From positions 2,264,855 to 2,328,854 of the forward strand of contig LM994670.1 of assembly GCA_000753455.2 (NCBI GenBank): a stretch of 64,000 bases of DNA, read 5' to 3'. Under the pieces are notes generated by a model. The model had not been told where the DNA came from, ran no database searches, and saw only the letters and a list, made by a program, of their open reading frames with translations. The stretch is from Clostridium jeddahitimonense (lineage in GTDB: Bacteria > Bacillota > Clostridia > Clostridiales > Clostridiaceae). Shown piece by piece: positions 10,375 to 19,695 of the stretch. The translations under genes were made by a program, and so were the position numbers. Positions within the stretch are counted from its first letter, which is position 1. Every line of letters begins with the position of its first letter.

Positions 10375-11628
10375 TTACCCCCTCTTAACCTTGAAATGCC
10401 ATGGCTTACTTAGCATTCCCATATTTATAGCCCATTCAGTTAATTTCCTAGTTATGAATATTGCTGTAAACATACTTAAAACTATACCTATCATTAATGT
10501 AACAGCAAAACCTTTAACAGGACCTGTTCCCATAAAATAAAGTACTAATGCAGCTATAACAGTAGTTACATTTGAGTCAACAATAGATGATAATGCATTA
10601 TGGAATCCTGCTTTTACAGCACTCTTTGCAGAAACTCCCTTTGCCATTTCTTCTTTTATTCTTTCAAATATTAAAACATTAGCATCTACAGCCATACCTA
10701 TAGTTAATAAGAAACCAGCTATACCTGGTAATGTAAGTGTTACATTGGCCTCAACAAAAACTATTAAAACTAACATTGTGTATAAAGTTAATGTTATAGA
10801 AGCTATCACACCTAACATTCTGTAATTAAATATCATAAATAAGAATATTAATAAAATACCTACTGCTCCAGCTTTCATAGCATTTGGCATAGCCTCTGCT
10901 CCTAATTGAGCTCCAACACTTTCAATTGAAGCAACTTTTAAAGTTACAGGAAGAGCCCCCGAATTTATAAGACCTGCTAAATTTTTAGCTTCATCTACAG
11001 TCTTACTACCAGTAATTATCGCTTCTCCACCTGATATTACAGATTCTACTACTGGGCTAGAGATTAAATCTTCATCCATATATATAGAAATTGTCTTATT
11101 TAAATTCTTCTCTGTAGCTTCAGCAAACTTTTGTTTACCTTCTTCATTTAACTTTAAAGTTACAACTGGCTTTCCAGTAGTATTATCAGTCATAACACTT
11201 GCTTCTTCTACATCTTTACCATTAAGAACTTCATTTCCTTCTGAATCCTTAAATGTTAAGTTACCTGTTTTTTGTAATGAATCAACTATTTCTTTTGAAT
11301 CAAATTGTCCTGGGATATCTATTCTTATTCTTCTATCGCCTTCAGCAGTTACTGTTGTTTCTGCAACCCCAAGCTTATTAACTCTTAAATCTAATAATTG
11401 TTTTGTTTTTTCTAAATTCTTTTCTAAATCTTCTGAAGATAAATTTTCATCTGTTATTTCCATTAAAACAGAAACTCCACCTTGAAGGTCTAAACCTTTA
11501 GTAATCGCTTTATCGAAAGATTTAAATTCCCATCCTCCAATTTCAACACCTTTAAAACCAGCAAAAGCTAATGATATTATAATGATAACGGCTAATATAA
11601 ATAGTGTTGCACTTCTACCTTTTTTCAT
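10375..11628 (-). CDS. secD: protein translocase subunit SecD
   Basis: Partner of SecF in the accessory translocase complex. 417 aa with an N-terminal membrane segment (about 8-27), the motif KGLDLQGGVSVLMEI, an extracytoplasmic P1-type domain, and a C-terminal five-segment membrane domain with GMAVDANVLIFERIKEE. The ATG is 6 nt after GGGGG. It is the first gene of the minus-strand block and has a good sigma-A-type promoter upstream. Confidence 0.96.
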   Translation of the reverse strand: MKKGRSATLFILAVIIIISLAFAGFKGVEIGGWEFKSFDKAITKGLDLQGGVSVLMEITDENLSSEDLEKNLEKTKQLLDLRVNKLGVAETTVTAEGDRRIRIDIPGQFDSKEIVDSLQKTGNLTFKDSEGNEVLNGKDVEEASVMTDNTTGKPVVTLKLNEEGKQKFAEATEKNLNKTISIYMDEDLISSPVVESVISGGEAIITGSKTVDEAKNLAGLINSGALPVTLKVASIESVGAQLGAEAMPNAMKAGAVGILLIFLFMIFNYRMLGVIASITLTLYTMLVLIVFVEANVTLTLPGIAGFLLTIGMAVDANVLIFERIKEEMAKGVSAKSAVKAGFHNALSSIVDSNVTTVIAALVLYFMGTGPVKGFAVTLMIGIVLSMFTAIFITRKLTEWAINMGMLSKPWHFKVKRG

Positions 11629-11663
11629 TTTCTTCCCCCTCTTTACGTTTTCATATCACATTA

Positions 11664-11692
11664 ATTATATTATGTATACGACTTAATATCAA
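11664..11692 (-). promoter_or_regulatory. promoter of secDF
   Basis: On the minus strand, TTGATA (11687-11692) and TATAAT (11664-11669) are separated by exactly 17 nt, and lie about 35 nt before the secD start. The rest of the 331-bp gap between secD and the divergent regulator is AT-rich with no other gene-like feature. Confidence 0.75.
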
Positions 11693-11906
11693 GTTTCTTG
11701 TAAACTCTAATAACAAGTATATCAATTTAATTCCTAAATAACATCTTTTTTTCTAATTTTATAGATTAAATTCACCTTTCGCCCCATTAATTTCCATTTT
11801 TTTGTAATATAACTATTATAATTCTAAACTGTTTACTATCTCATTTCCACCTTTTATCATTTCTTATTATTATTTATCTTTTACTATCATTTTGAATTGT
11901 TTAAAT

Positions 11907-11935
11907 TTGATTTTTAATACCTTTTAAATTAAAAT
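11907..11935 (+). promoter_or_regulatory. promoter of the DeoR-family gene
   Basis: TTGATT (11907-11912), 17 nt, TAAAAT (11930-11935), with the GGAGG site and TTG start about 15-25 nt downstream. Confidence 0.55.
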
Positions 11936-11959
11936 ACTATTTAGATAGGAGGAATTATA

Positions 11960-12724
11960 TTGTTTGCAGAAGAAAGATTAGATAAAATATTAAACTTATT
12001 AAATTCAGAAGGAAAAATAAAAGTTAAAAATCTTAGCCAACACTTTAATGTAACTGAAGATTGTATAAGAAAAGATTTAAAGCAACTTGAAAATCTTGGG
12101 CATTTAAAAAGAACTTATGGTGGGGCCATAAAAGTCCGCCAATCTACAAACCAATACGATACTATTGAAAGAAGTAAAACTGATGTGTCTAGTAAAACAA
12201 AAATAGCACAAAAAGCTTTTAACTTAATAAAAGATAGAGAAACTATTTTTTTAGATTTATCTACTATAAATATGCTTATTGCAAAATTATTATCTCAAAG
12301 TAATAAAAGAGTTACTGTAGTAACAAATATGATAGACATTATAAATATATTATCTTCAACAGATAATAATGTTACAGTAATAGCTACAGGTGGACTTTTA
12401 AATAAAAGTTTGAATGGTTTTGCCGGGGCTACTGCTATTAACTTCGTAGAAAAATATAAATTTGACATTTCCTTTATAGGAAGTTGTGGTATAGATGTTT
12501 TTGATAAAAGTATTACCACTTTCGAAATAGAAGATGGTTTAACTAAAACCGCTATTATAAGGTCTAGCAAAAAAACTTTTTTAGTTATGCAACAAACTAA
12601 ATTTAATATTGATGGTAACTATAAATTTTCAAATATTGAATCTATAAATGGAATAATAACTGATACATTACCATCAATAGATATCATAGATATTTTACAT
12701 GAAAATAATATTACAATTATATAA
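11960..12724 (+). CDS. DeoR/GlpR-family transcriptional regulator
   Basis: 254-aa repressor-type protein with an N-terminal winged helix-turn-helix (about 1-57, RLDKILNLLNSEGKIKVKNL then the TEDCIRKDLKQLE recognition helix) and a C-terminal sugar-phosphate sensing domain. The start is a TTG 6 nt after GGAGG. The usual effector loop around LDxGTT reads LDLSTIN here, so ligand binding may be altered; the second loop (IGSCGID and FEIEDGLTKTA) is closer to the family. The HAD phosphatase 90 nt downstream on the same strand is the most likely target, and both probably concern sugar phosphates. The ligand is not known. Confidence 0.85.
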   Translation: MFAEERLDKILNLLNSEGKIKVKNLSQHFNVTEDCIRKDLKQLENLGHLKRTYGGAIKVRQSTNQYDTIERSKTDVSSKTKIAQKAFNLIKDRETIFLDLSTINMLIAKLLSQSNKRVTVVTNMIDIINILSSTDNNVTVIATGGLLNKSLNGFAGATAINFVEKYKFDISFIGSCGIDVFDKSITTFEIEDGLTKTAIIRSSKKTFLVMQQTKFNIDGNYKFSNIESINGIITDTLPSIDIIDILHENNITII

Positions 12725-12814
12725 ATGTCTAAGGTTTTCAAAAAATGAAATTAACATCTTCTTAGCAATGCTATAATATTTCATGGTATATAATTAAACT
12801 TTTGGAGGAATACT

Positions 12815-13615
12815 ATGAAACTTTTAGCTTGCGATTTAGATGGTACTTTAGTTGAAACTGAGAAAAATTTTATAAGAAAAGATAATATAGAAGCTATTAA
12901 AAGACTTAGAAATAAAGGACATAAGTTTATTATCTCTACTGGAAGAGATATAAAAGGTATTAAATCAATTTTTAACGACAATAACGATGTTGAGTTCGAT
13001 TATTTAGTTCTTTGTAACGGTGCTCTTATCTTAGATAATAATTTAAATGAAATATATAAAAACACTTTACCTCATCATGTTGTAAAATCTGTTTATAATG
13101 ATATTTATAAAGTTAATACAGATAAAGATGCTGCAATGTACGTGACTTACGAAGATACTAGTTCTGTATTCTATACTGGTTGCAACAAAGAATTTAAAGA
13201 CTTTCTAGGCGCTTTTGAAAATGTAAATAATGAATCTGAAGTTTTTTCAAAAGAAAGAGAATATAACTTGATAAGTATTTTTTCTAAGTCTAGCAACTGT
13301 GAAATTGCTGAATGCCTTAAAGAAAAGTTAGTAGAAACTTTCGGAGATTCTTATGGGATATTCAGAAACCAAGCCTTTGTCGATATGGTTGGAAAAGATT
13401 GTAGTAAAGGTTCAGGTTTAAAAAAGATTCTTGAAATGGAAAATTGGGATATAAATAATTTATACACTATAGGAGATTCCTATAATGATATATCTATGTT
13501 TGAAATAACAGATAATAGCTTTACTTTTAATCATGTAGAAGATGGTGTTAAAGCTAAAGCTAATCACACTGTAGATTTTGTTCATCAATGTATCGATATT
13601 ATTTTAAATTCTTAA
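12815..13615 (+). CDS. Cof-type HAD-IIB phosphatase
   Basis: 266-aa cytoplasmic HAD hydrolase of the Cof subfamily, which dephosphorylates small phosphometabolites such as sugar phosphates or flavin precursors. Motif I is ACDLDGTL with the nucleophile Asp (D7), motif II STGRD, and motif III/IV TIGDSYNDISMF. A large C2B cap lies between. The ATG follows GGAGG at 7 nt. It comes after a DeoR-family regulator gene with a 90-nt gap, so the two may form a unit; it ends at a strong bidirectional terminator. The substrate cannot be inferred. Confidence 0.9.
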   Translation: MKLLACDLDGTLVETEKNFIRKDNIEAIKRLRNKGHKFIISTGRDIKGIKSIFNDNNDVEFDYLVLCNGALILDNNLNEIYKNTLPHHVVKSVYNDIYKVNTDKDAAMYVTYEDTSSVFYTGCNKEFKDFLGAFENVNNESEVFSKEREYNLISIFSKSSNCEIAECLKEKLVETFGDSYGIFRNQAFVDMVGKDCSKGSGLKKILEMENWDINNLYTIGDSYNDISMFEITDNSFTFNHVEDGVKAKANHTVDFVHQCIDIILNS

Positions 13616-13616
13616 T

Positions 13617-13651
13617 AAAAAATGGACTGGCTTATCCAGTCCATTTTTTAT
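13617..13651. terminator. bidirectional terminator
   Basis: A 10-bp stem AATGGACTGG (13621-13630) / CCAGTCCATT (13636-13645) is flanked by A-run and T-run, so it can end both the HAD gene (+) and topB (-). Confidence 0.9.
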
Positions 13652-13654
13652 ATT

Positions 13655-15844
13655 CTAATTTTTAAATCCTTTCAAAAGATCTGCAAATGGATTGTTTATA
13701 TCCTCTTCAGCTTCTTTTCTCATTTTCTTCATTATATTATTAACTTCTCTCTTATTAACTTTATCAGACTTCGAACTAAATCGTTTATTAAATACTGAAG
13801 CTTTTTCTCTAAAACTACAATTTGTATTTGGACACACATATATTTGTCCTTCACCTTGCCCTCTTAATTCTAACTTCTTTTTACATTCTGGACATCTTGC
13901 ATTAGTAGATCTACTTACATTTTCTCTATATCCACATTCTCTATCTTGACAAACATTCATCGTTCCATTCTTCCCTTTAACTTCAAGAAGATATTTGCCA
14001 CAGTTAGGACATTTCTTTCCTGTTTTATTATCGTGTACAAATTTACTATTGTCACCTTTTACATCTTCAACTAATGCAGTAGCATAATTTTTCATCTCTC
14101 TTATAAATTGATGATCATCAGCTTTACCTCTACTTATTTCATCTAGCTTTTTCTCCCATTTAGCAGTCAAAATTGGTGATTTTAATTCACTAGGAACTAA
14201 TTCTATTAATTGTTTCCCTTTAGATGTAGGATAAATATCTTTTCCTTTTTTCTCTACCACAAATGAATTAAATAACTTCTCAATAATATCAGCTCTTGTT
14301 GCAACAGTTCCTAGTCCACCAGTCTCATTAAGAGTTTTAGCTTCTTCTCCACTTACATTAACAAACCTTTGTGGATTCTCCATTGCTGATAGCAATGTTG
14401 CTTCTGTAAATCTTGCTGGTGGTTTTGTTTCACCTTTTTTAATCTTAGCTTTAGTTATTAAAATTTTATCTTTTATATTTACTTTAGGTAAAACTTGCTC
14501 TTTAATTTCATCACTATATTCTTCATCTATTACTTCTTTATCATAAACCTTTTTCCACCCCTTAGACTTTATAACTTTCCCCTTTGCAATTAATCTTTCA
14601 CCATTTACATTAGCTTCTATAATTGTTTGAGTATATTCAAAAGGTGGTAACATTACACTTAAAAATCTTTTAACTACTAAGTCATATACCTTTCTTTCTT
14701 CTGAGCTTAGATTTGAAAGATTAGGTCTTTCTTCAGTTGGTATTATTGCATGGTGATCACTAACCTTTGAATTATCTACAAAACCTTTATGCCCATTAAT
14801 ATTATTTTTCATTAACTCTTGAGCTACTATTCTATACTCACCTATTGCAATAGAATTTAATCTATCTTTTAATGTAGGAACTATATCTGTAGAAATATAT
14901 CTAGAATCAGTTCTTGGATAGGTTAATATCTTATGATTTTCATATAATCTTTGCATTATTGAAAGAGTTTGCTTTGCCGAAAATCCCCATAGCTTATTAC
15001 AATCTCTTTGAAGCTCTGTTAAATCATATAATGCCGGTGAAAATTGTTTTTTATCTTTTTCTATTATATTTATTATTTCACCTGATTCATTATTTATCTT
15101 TTTAAATACCTTATTAGCATATTCTTCATCAAAAATTCTTCCATTATTATCTTTATTAACCCAATTTAATGTAATACCATTTGAATTTCCCTCTATTGTA
15201 TAATAATCCTTAGGTTTAAAACTTCTAATTTCTTCTTCTCTATTAACTATCATAGCTAGTGTAGGTGATTGAACTCTTCCTGCAGAAAGTTGAGCATTAT
15301 ACTTACAAGTTAGTGCCCTAGTTACATTTAGTCCTACAAGCCAATCTGCTTCTGCTCTACATACTGCAGCCTTATAAAGATTTTCATACTCTTTACCTGG
15401 TTTTAAGTTACTGAAACCTTCTAATATAGCTTTAGTAGTTTGTGATGAAATCCACAGTCTTTTAATAGGCTTTTTTATACCAGCCTTTTCTATTATCCAT
15501 CTCGCAACTAACTCTCCTTCTCTTCCTGCATCTGTTGCAATAACAATTTCTGAAACATCATCTCTATTCATTTGCTTTTTAATTTCATTATACTGTTTAC
15601 CAGTCTTTTTAAGTACAGTAAGCTTCATATGCTTAGGCAACATAGGTAATGTTTCCATAGCCCATTTTTTATATTTTACATCATATCCTTCTGGATCCAT
15701 AAGTCCTACTAAATGCCCCATAGCCCATGTTACTATATATTTATTTCCTTCTATATATGCACCTTTATTTTGGCTACATTTTAATACCTTTGCTATGTCT
15801 CTTCCTACAGACGGTTTTTCTGCTAAAACTAATATTTTGCTCAT
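13655..15844 (-). CDS. topB: DNA topoisomerase III
   Basis: Type IA topoisomerase that passes single strands and decatenates DNA. 729 aa: Toprim domain (LAEKPSVGRDIAKVL at the start, ATDAGREGELVARWI with acidic residues), the active-site tyrosine in LTYPRTDSRYIS, the type IA core, and two C-terminal zinc-ribbon units (CPNCG...C and CPECKKK...CPNTNC). The length and TopB-type N-terminus separate it from TopA. The ATG follows AAGGAG. It is a single-gene unit. No conjugation genes are near it, so it looks like a chromosomal housekeeping copy, though clostridia often have several. Confidence 0.93.
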   Translation of the reverse strand: MSKILVLAEKPSVGRDIAKVLKCSQNKGAYIEGNKYIVTWAMGHLVGLMDPEGYDVKYKKWAMETLPMLPKHMKLTVLKKTGKQYNEIKKQMNRDDVSEIVIATDAGREGELVARWIIEKAGIKKPIKRLWISSQTTKAILEGFSNLKPGKEYENLYKAAVCRAEADWLVGLNVTRALTCKYNAQLSAGRVQSPTLAMIVNREEEIRSFKPKDYYTIEGNSNGITLNWVNKDNNGRIFDEEYANKVFKKINNESGEIINIIEKDKKQFSPALYDLTELQRDCNKLWGFSAKQTLSIMQRLYENHKILTYPRTDSRYISTDIVPTLKDRLNSIAIGEYRIVAQELMKNNINGHKGFVDNSKVSDHHAIIPTEERPNLSNLSSEERKVYDLVVKRFLSVMLPPFEYTQTIIEANVNGERLIAKGKVIKSKGWKKVYDKEVIDEEYSDEIKEQVLPKVNIKDKILITKAKIKKGETKPPARFTEATLLSAMENPQRFVNVSGEEAKTLNETGGLGTVATRADIIEKLFNSFVVEKKGKDIYPTSKGKQLIELVPSELKSPILTAKWEKKLDEISRGKADDHQFIREMKNYATALVEDVKGDNSKFVHDNKTGKKCPNCGKYLLEVKGKNGTMNVCQDRECGYRENVSRSTNARCPECKKKLELRGQGEGQIYVCPNTNCSFREKASVFNKRFSSKSDKVNKREVNNIMKKMRKEAEEDINNPFADLLKGFKN

Positions 15845-15938
15845 ATTATCTCCTTTTCTTCTAGGAATTTTATTATATTATATCACCTTAAGTAAAAAAA
15901 ATCATAAAATTATATTAAAAACACTTTAGGTGAGAATA

Positions 15939-16901
15939 ATGAAAAAATTTTTAATTATTACGTTGTCAATCATTGTAGTTTTTTTACTTTCTTTAAATAT
16001 TTATATAGTTTCAAGTAATAATATACTTTCTTCAAATGTAGATGACCTACAAACACGAAAAAATGAAATTAATTCTCTAGATAATTACAGCATAAATATA
16101 GTAAATTTAGCTCATATGCAAAAATCATTTTTCTTAACAGGAAATAACGATTTTCAAACTCAATATTCTACTTCGCTAAAATCTGCCTATAGTACTCTTG
16201 ATGAATTATTATCTAATAAAACTATAACTAATTCTGATAAAGTTGAAATTGTTAATTATTTAAATGACTATGAAAATATAAATACAGATCTATTTAATAA
16301 TCCTCCTACATTACCATTATCACAAGAGTATGAGGATAAAGTTTTAAAAAGTGATGAAATACAAAATAATATCCTTCGTAAACTTTCTAATATTATAGCA
16401 ACAAAAACAGACTCAACATCTAAAACTTCATCAAATATAACAGACTCTATATCATCTCAAAATAATATAGTTAAAGTTATAAGCAGTTTTTTTACACTTT
16501 TTATATCAGGCCCTATCTATTACTTTATAAAAAAATATAAAAATGGTGAAATTTCCTTTAATAATATAATGAATACTATAGATGAAGGTGAAAAAATAGT
16601 AGATAAGTATTCTAATATCTTAACTTATATAAACATTACTGATAAAATTAATTCTCAACTTGAAAAAGACTGGCAAGAGGTATATACCTTAGTTACCACT
16701 CTTCAAACTTCTATTAATGATGTGAAATTAAAACTTTTAAAATTGCAATTAAGTGATTCATCTATATTTAAAGAAAAACTAGACGAAGTAGAAATGCAAG
16801 TGTTAGAAATAAAAATGCTTGTAAAACAACTACCAAATTATCATCAATTTATAAGTGATCTATCTAAAAATTTAACTGAATGTAATGAAAATAAAAAATA
16901 G
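15939..16901 (+). CDS. membrane protein with CHASE3-like sensor region, no output domain
   Basis: 320 aa from the ATG at 15939, 5 nt after AGGTGAG; a GTG three codons earlier overlaps that site and is rejected. One N-terminal membrane segment (4-25), an external helical region of about 150 residues, a second segment (178-197), then a helical cytoplasmic tail of about 120 residues. The stretch QKSFFLTGNNDFQTQYSTSL (61-80) resembles the helix pair of CHASE3 or four-helix chemoreceptor domains. There is no HAMP, kinase, GGDEF or methyl-accepting domain. It may sense an external signal and pass it to a partner through the tail, or be a remnant of a larger receptor. The function is unknown. Confidence 0.6.
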   Translation: MKKFLIITLSIIVVFLLSLNIYIVSSNNILSSNVDDLQTRKNEINSLDNYSINIVNLAHMQKSFFLTGNNDFQTQYSTSLKSAYSTLDELLSNKTITNSDKVEIVNYLNDYENINTDLFNNPPTLPLSQEYEDKVLKSDEIQNNILRKLSNIIATKTDSTSKTSSNITDSISSQNNIVKVISSFFTLFISGPIYYFIKKYKNGEISFNNIMNTIDEGEKIVDKYSNILTYINITDKINSQLEKDWQEVYTLVTTLQTSINDVKLKLLKLQLSDSSIFKEKLDEVEMQVLEIKMLVKQLPNYHQFISDLSKNLTECNENKK

Positions 16902-16920
16902 GCCATTTAGGCCTATTTTT
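16894..16920. terminator. bidirectional terminator overlapping both stop codons
   Basis: An 11-bp perfect stem AAAAATAGGCC (16894-16904) / GGCCTATTTTT (16910-16920) with loop ATTTA. The stop of the + gene lies inside the stem and the stop of the MATE gene abuts it. Confidence 0.9.
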
Positions 16921-18277
16921 ATGCAAAGTCTCGTGTAAGGTTTCTAACCCATTTCCCACTTAGGACTCTTATAACACTTATTATTGATTTTATTATCTCA
17001 TCACTTTTAACTATAAAAAATACTGCTGCTACTGGCCATTTTAATACAAAAGCCGCTATAAATCCTAGTGGTATAGCTACAACCCACATAAATATAATAT
17101 CATTTATTAGCACAAATTTAGCGTCTCCTCCACCTCTAAGTACCCCCATCATTAGGTTTATTCCCAACGACTGGAATATTACAATTATTGAAGTTACAGA
17201 CATTAAATCTATAGCTATATTTTTTGTTAATGCCGATACATTATAAAAATCAACCACATATGGTTTAATTATTTGAATAACTCCCGCAGCCATAAGTCCC
17301 ATTAATATACTTAACACGCCTATTGTCCTTGCATATTCTTTAGCTTTTTCATTTCTACCTTCTCCAATAGTATTTCCTATAATTACTGCAGTAGCATTTG
17401 ATAATCCAAATATAAATACAGTTACAAAGTTAAATACAACGTTACTTATACTATTTGCCGCAACAGTCTCTGTTCCAAGCCTACCAATAATTATAGATAT
17501 CATAGTAGATCCACTTGACCAAAGTAGTTCATTAAAAAGAACCGGCGTACAATTAGCAACATAATCTTTTAATATTACCTTATCTACTTTTAATAAATGC
17601 TTCACTTTTAAATTTATCTTATCTTCAAAAAATATCATAAAACACATTACAATAATAAATTCAGCTATTCTTGCCATAACCGTTGCAATAGCTGCACCCT
17701 TTACCCCTAATGCTGGAGCTCCTAACTTACCGAATATAAATACCCAGTTAAAGAAGGCATTAACTATAAGTGAAGTAGTGTATACGACTAATGATATTTT
17801 AACTGTTTTAACCGAACGTAAAATCATAATAGTACAATTCGTTATTGCATAAAAAATATATCCTATAGCTACTATTCTTAAATAGGAACTACCTGCTTCA
17901 ATAACATTAATATCCGAAGTATAAAGTTTTATAAATACACTAGGAATAAACATTGCTATTCCAATAAAAATTGAGGTTATTATAATACATGCTCTATACA
18001 TTAACGCTAATATTTTATGTATGCTCTTAACATCACCTTTCCCCCAATATTGTGATATTAAAATATTTGATCCACCAGCTAGTCCAAACATTAAAACCAT
18101 AAGAATGAAAAATAAATTATTTCCTATAGCTGCTGCGGATAATTGAATCTCTCCTAATGACCCAAGCATCATTGTATCTATCATACCAACCGCAAAATTT
18201 ATTAAATTTTGTACAGCAATTGGCAAAGCTATACTTAAAATAAGCTTGTAAAAGTCCTTTTCTTTGCTAATTAACAT
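16919..18277 (-). CDS. MATE-family efflux transporter
   Basis: 452-aa membrane antiporter with about 12 membrane segments in two related halves, typical of MATE drug or metabolite exporters that use Na+ or H+. The start of each half shows family motifs (ALPIAVQNLINFAVGMIDTM; NELLWSSGSTMISIIIGRLG). The ATG follows AAAGGGG. It is a single gene with its own terminator and no regulator next to it. The substrate is unknown. Confidence 0.93.
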   Translation of the reverse strand: MLISKEKDFYKLILSIALPIAVQNLINFAVGMIDTMMLGSLGEIQLSAAAIGNNLFFILMVLMFGLAGGSNILISQYWGKGDVKSIHKILALMYRACIIITSIFIGIAMFIPSVFIKLYTSDINVIEAGSSYLRIVAIGYIFYAITNCTIMILRSVKTVKISLVVYTTSLIVNAFFNWVFIFGKLGAPALGVKGAAIATVMARIAEFIIVMCFMIFFEDKINLKVKHLLKVDKVILKDYVANCTPVLFNELLWSSGSTMISIIIGRLGTETVAANSISNVVFNFVTVFIFGLSNATAVIIGNTIGEGRNEKAKEYARTIGVLSILMGLMAAGVIQIIKPYVVDFYNVSALTKNIAIDLMSVTSIIVIFQSLGINLMMGVLRGGGDAKFVLINDIIFMWVVAIPLGFIAAFVLKWPVAAVFFIVKSDEIIKSIISVIRVLSGKWVRNLTRDFA

Positions 18278-18409
18278 TATATTTTCCCCTTTAAATAATT
18301 TTCTTTAGTTATTATAATATATATCTTACTATTTTCCCAAGATTTTCTTAAACTTTATTTTCATATTTTCAAATTCTAATTCTATCTAAAAAAAGTAAAT
18401 CACTTTCAT

Positions 18410-18431
18410 AAAAAATAGCTTTAGCTTATCC
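18410..18431 (-). terminator. probable terminator of yaaA unit
   Basis: On the minus strand a short imperfect stem around GCTAAAGC is followed by TTTTTT; it overlaps the stop codon of the 76-aa gene. Confidence 0.5.
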
Positions 18432-18656
18432 CTTATAACTTTTTTTACTTCCTATCCACTCAGTAAGTATAGATGCAACTAATAATAATACTGAAACAAT
18501 TAATATTCTCCTATTATCTTCTATTAGACATGCCCCTTCAGGTAATGATAGTTTCACCTTATAAATTATATATAAACCATATACCCCTACAAGTAATCCA
18601 CTATAAAATAAAAGATTACTTATAAAGAGGATTTTATTTTTTAATAAGTTTTTCAT
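18426..18656 (-). CDS. small two-segment membrane protein
   Basis: 76 aa, not recognised. Two hydrophobic segments (about 9-32 and 49-67) are joined by a short loop with a single Cys and charged residues (EGACLIEDNRR); the tail is basic (GSKKSYKG). The ATG is 8 nt after GGGG. It starts 3 nt after the stop of yaaA, so it is translated from the same message, but nothing in it suggests a link to peroxide defence. Confidence 0.7.
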   Translation of the reverse strand: MKNLLKNKILFISNLLFYSGLLVGVYGLYIIYKVKLSLPEGACLIEDNRRILIVSVLLLVASILTEWIGSKKSYKG

Positions 18657-18659
18657 ATT

Positions 18660-19430
18660 CTATCCCCTTGTAAATATAAACTCAGAATCAGTGCTTAGCT
18701 CAGAATTAAATACATACTCTTCTTTATTAAATGCTTTTATATTCTCAACATTAACAATCTTATTTTTTATTATGTGATTAACTAATAAACCTCTAGCTTT
18801 CTTAGCATAAGTACCTACTACTTTATATTCTTCCCCTCTCTTTTCCTTAAAATCCACATTAATAACTTTATACTTCTTACCTATCTCTTTCAAATCAAGG
18901 ACTTTGCTATATTCGTTTGAAGCTATATTTATAAGGACTTTATCTCCACTAGAACTTTCAATTTCTTTTAAAATAAAGTTAGTCAACTTATCTTCCCAGT
19001 AATTATATAAACTTTTATATGTTTTAAACTTAAGTTTAGTGCCCATTTCCAACCTATATTCTTTTATCATATCTAAAGGTCTAATAACACCATATAAACC
19101 TGATAAAATTCTCAAATTTCTTTGTGCGTATTCTAAATCTTCACAATTAAATGTTTTACTATCTATACCTTTATACACTGCCCCATCAAAGGCTAATAAA
19201 GCTTCCTTACATTCTATTTCATCAGTAAAAAACTTCTGATATCTATCATAGTTTTCTTCTGCTAATTTTTCTGATATCTTCATAAGCTTAGAAAGGTCAT
19301 CTATAGTATATTTATCTAATACATCTATTAATTCCTTTATTTCATTGTTAAAAATTGTATTTGTACTATATCCTGCTTTATTTTCTTTAGTAAAATCTAA
19401 AGTTTTTGCAGGAGAAATTATCATTAACAT
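18660..19430 (-). CDS. yaaA: YaaA-family peroxide stress protein
   Basis: 256-aa cytoplasmic protein of the YaaA (UPF0246) family. The diagnostic start MIISPAKTLDF is present, together with the central stretch FDGAVYKGID and SGLYGVIRPLDMI and the C-terminal RGLLVNHIIKN. In E. coli YaaA is induced by OxyR, binds DNA and lowers free intracellular iron during peroxide stress; the same role here is inference. The ATG lies 5 nt after GGGGGAG. It is upstream of a small membrane protein in a two-gene unit. Confidence 0.92.
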   Translation of the reverse strand: MLMIISPAKTLDFTKENKAGYSTNTIFNNEIKELIDVLDKYTIDDLSKLMKISEKLAEENYDRYQKFFTDEIECKEALLAFDGAVYKGIDSKTFNCEDLEYAQRNLRILSGLYGVIRPLDMIKEYRLEMGTKLKFKTYKSLYNYWEDKLTNFILKEIESSSGDKVLINIASNEYSKVLDLKEIGKKYKVINVDFKEKRGEEYKVVGTYAKKARGLLVNHIIKNKIVNVENIKAFNKEEYVFNSELSTDSEFIFTRG

Positions 19431-19592
19431 AACATCTCCCCCTTAATTAATATAACTACATTTTATATTAAGCAATAATTATTATCAATTATTTTTTCAC
19501 CTCTACGCCTCTTCTATCAATAACTATCATATCCCTATATAATAGCTATCACATTAAATTTATACCATTCAACAGATGTATATGTTTACGTT

Positions 19593-19611
19593 AAGAACTT
19601 TTAAAGTTCTT
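19593..19611. promoter_or_regulatory. palindrome upstream of PHP gene
   Basis: AAGAACTTT and AAAGTTCTT flank one T in the 265-bp gap between yaaA and the divergent PHP gene. No T-run follows, so an operator is more likely than a terminator. No regulator is linked to it. Confidence 0.35.
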
Positions 19612-19695
19612 CTGACCTACTATAAGTTGAAATTATTTTCTATTATTTATATACTACTTATATAATAATATTAATAATTTACTAAGGAGAAACTT

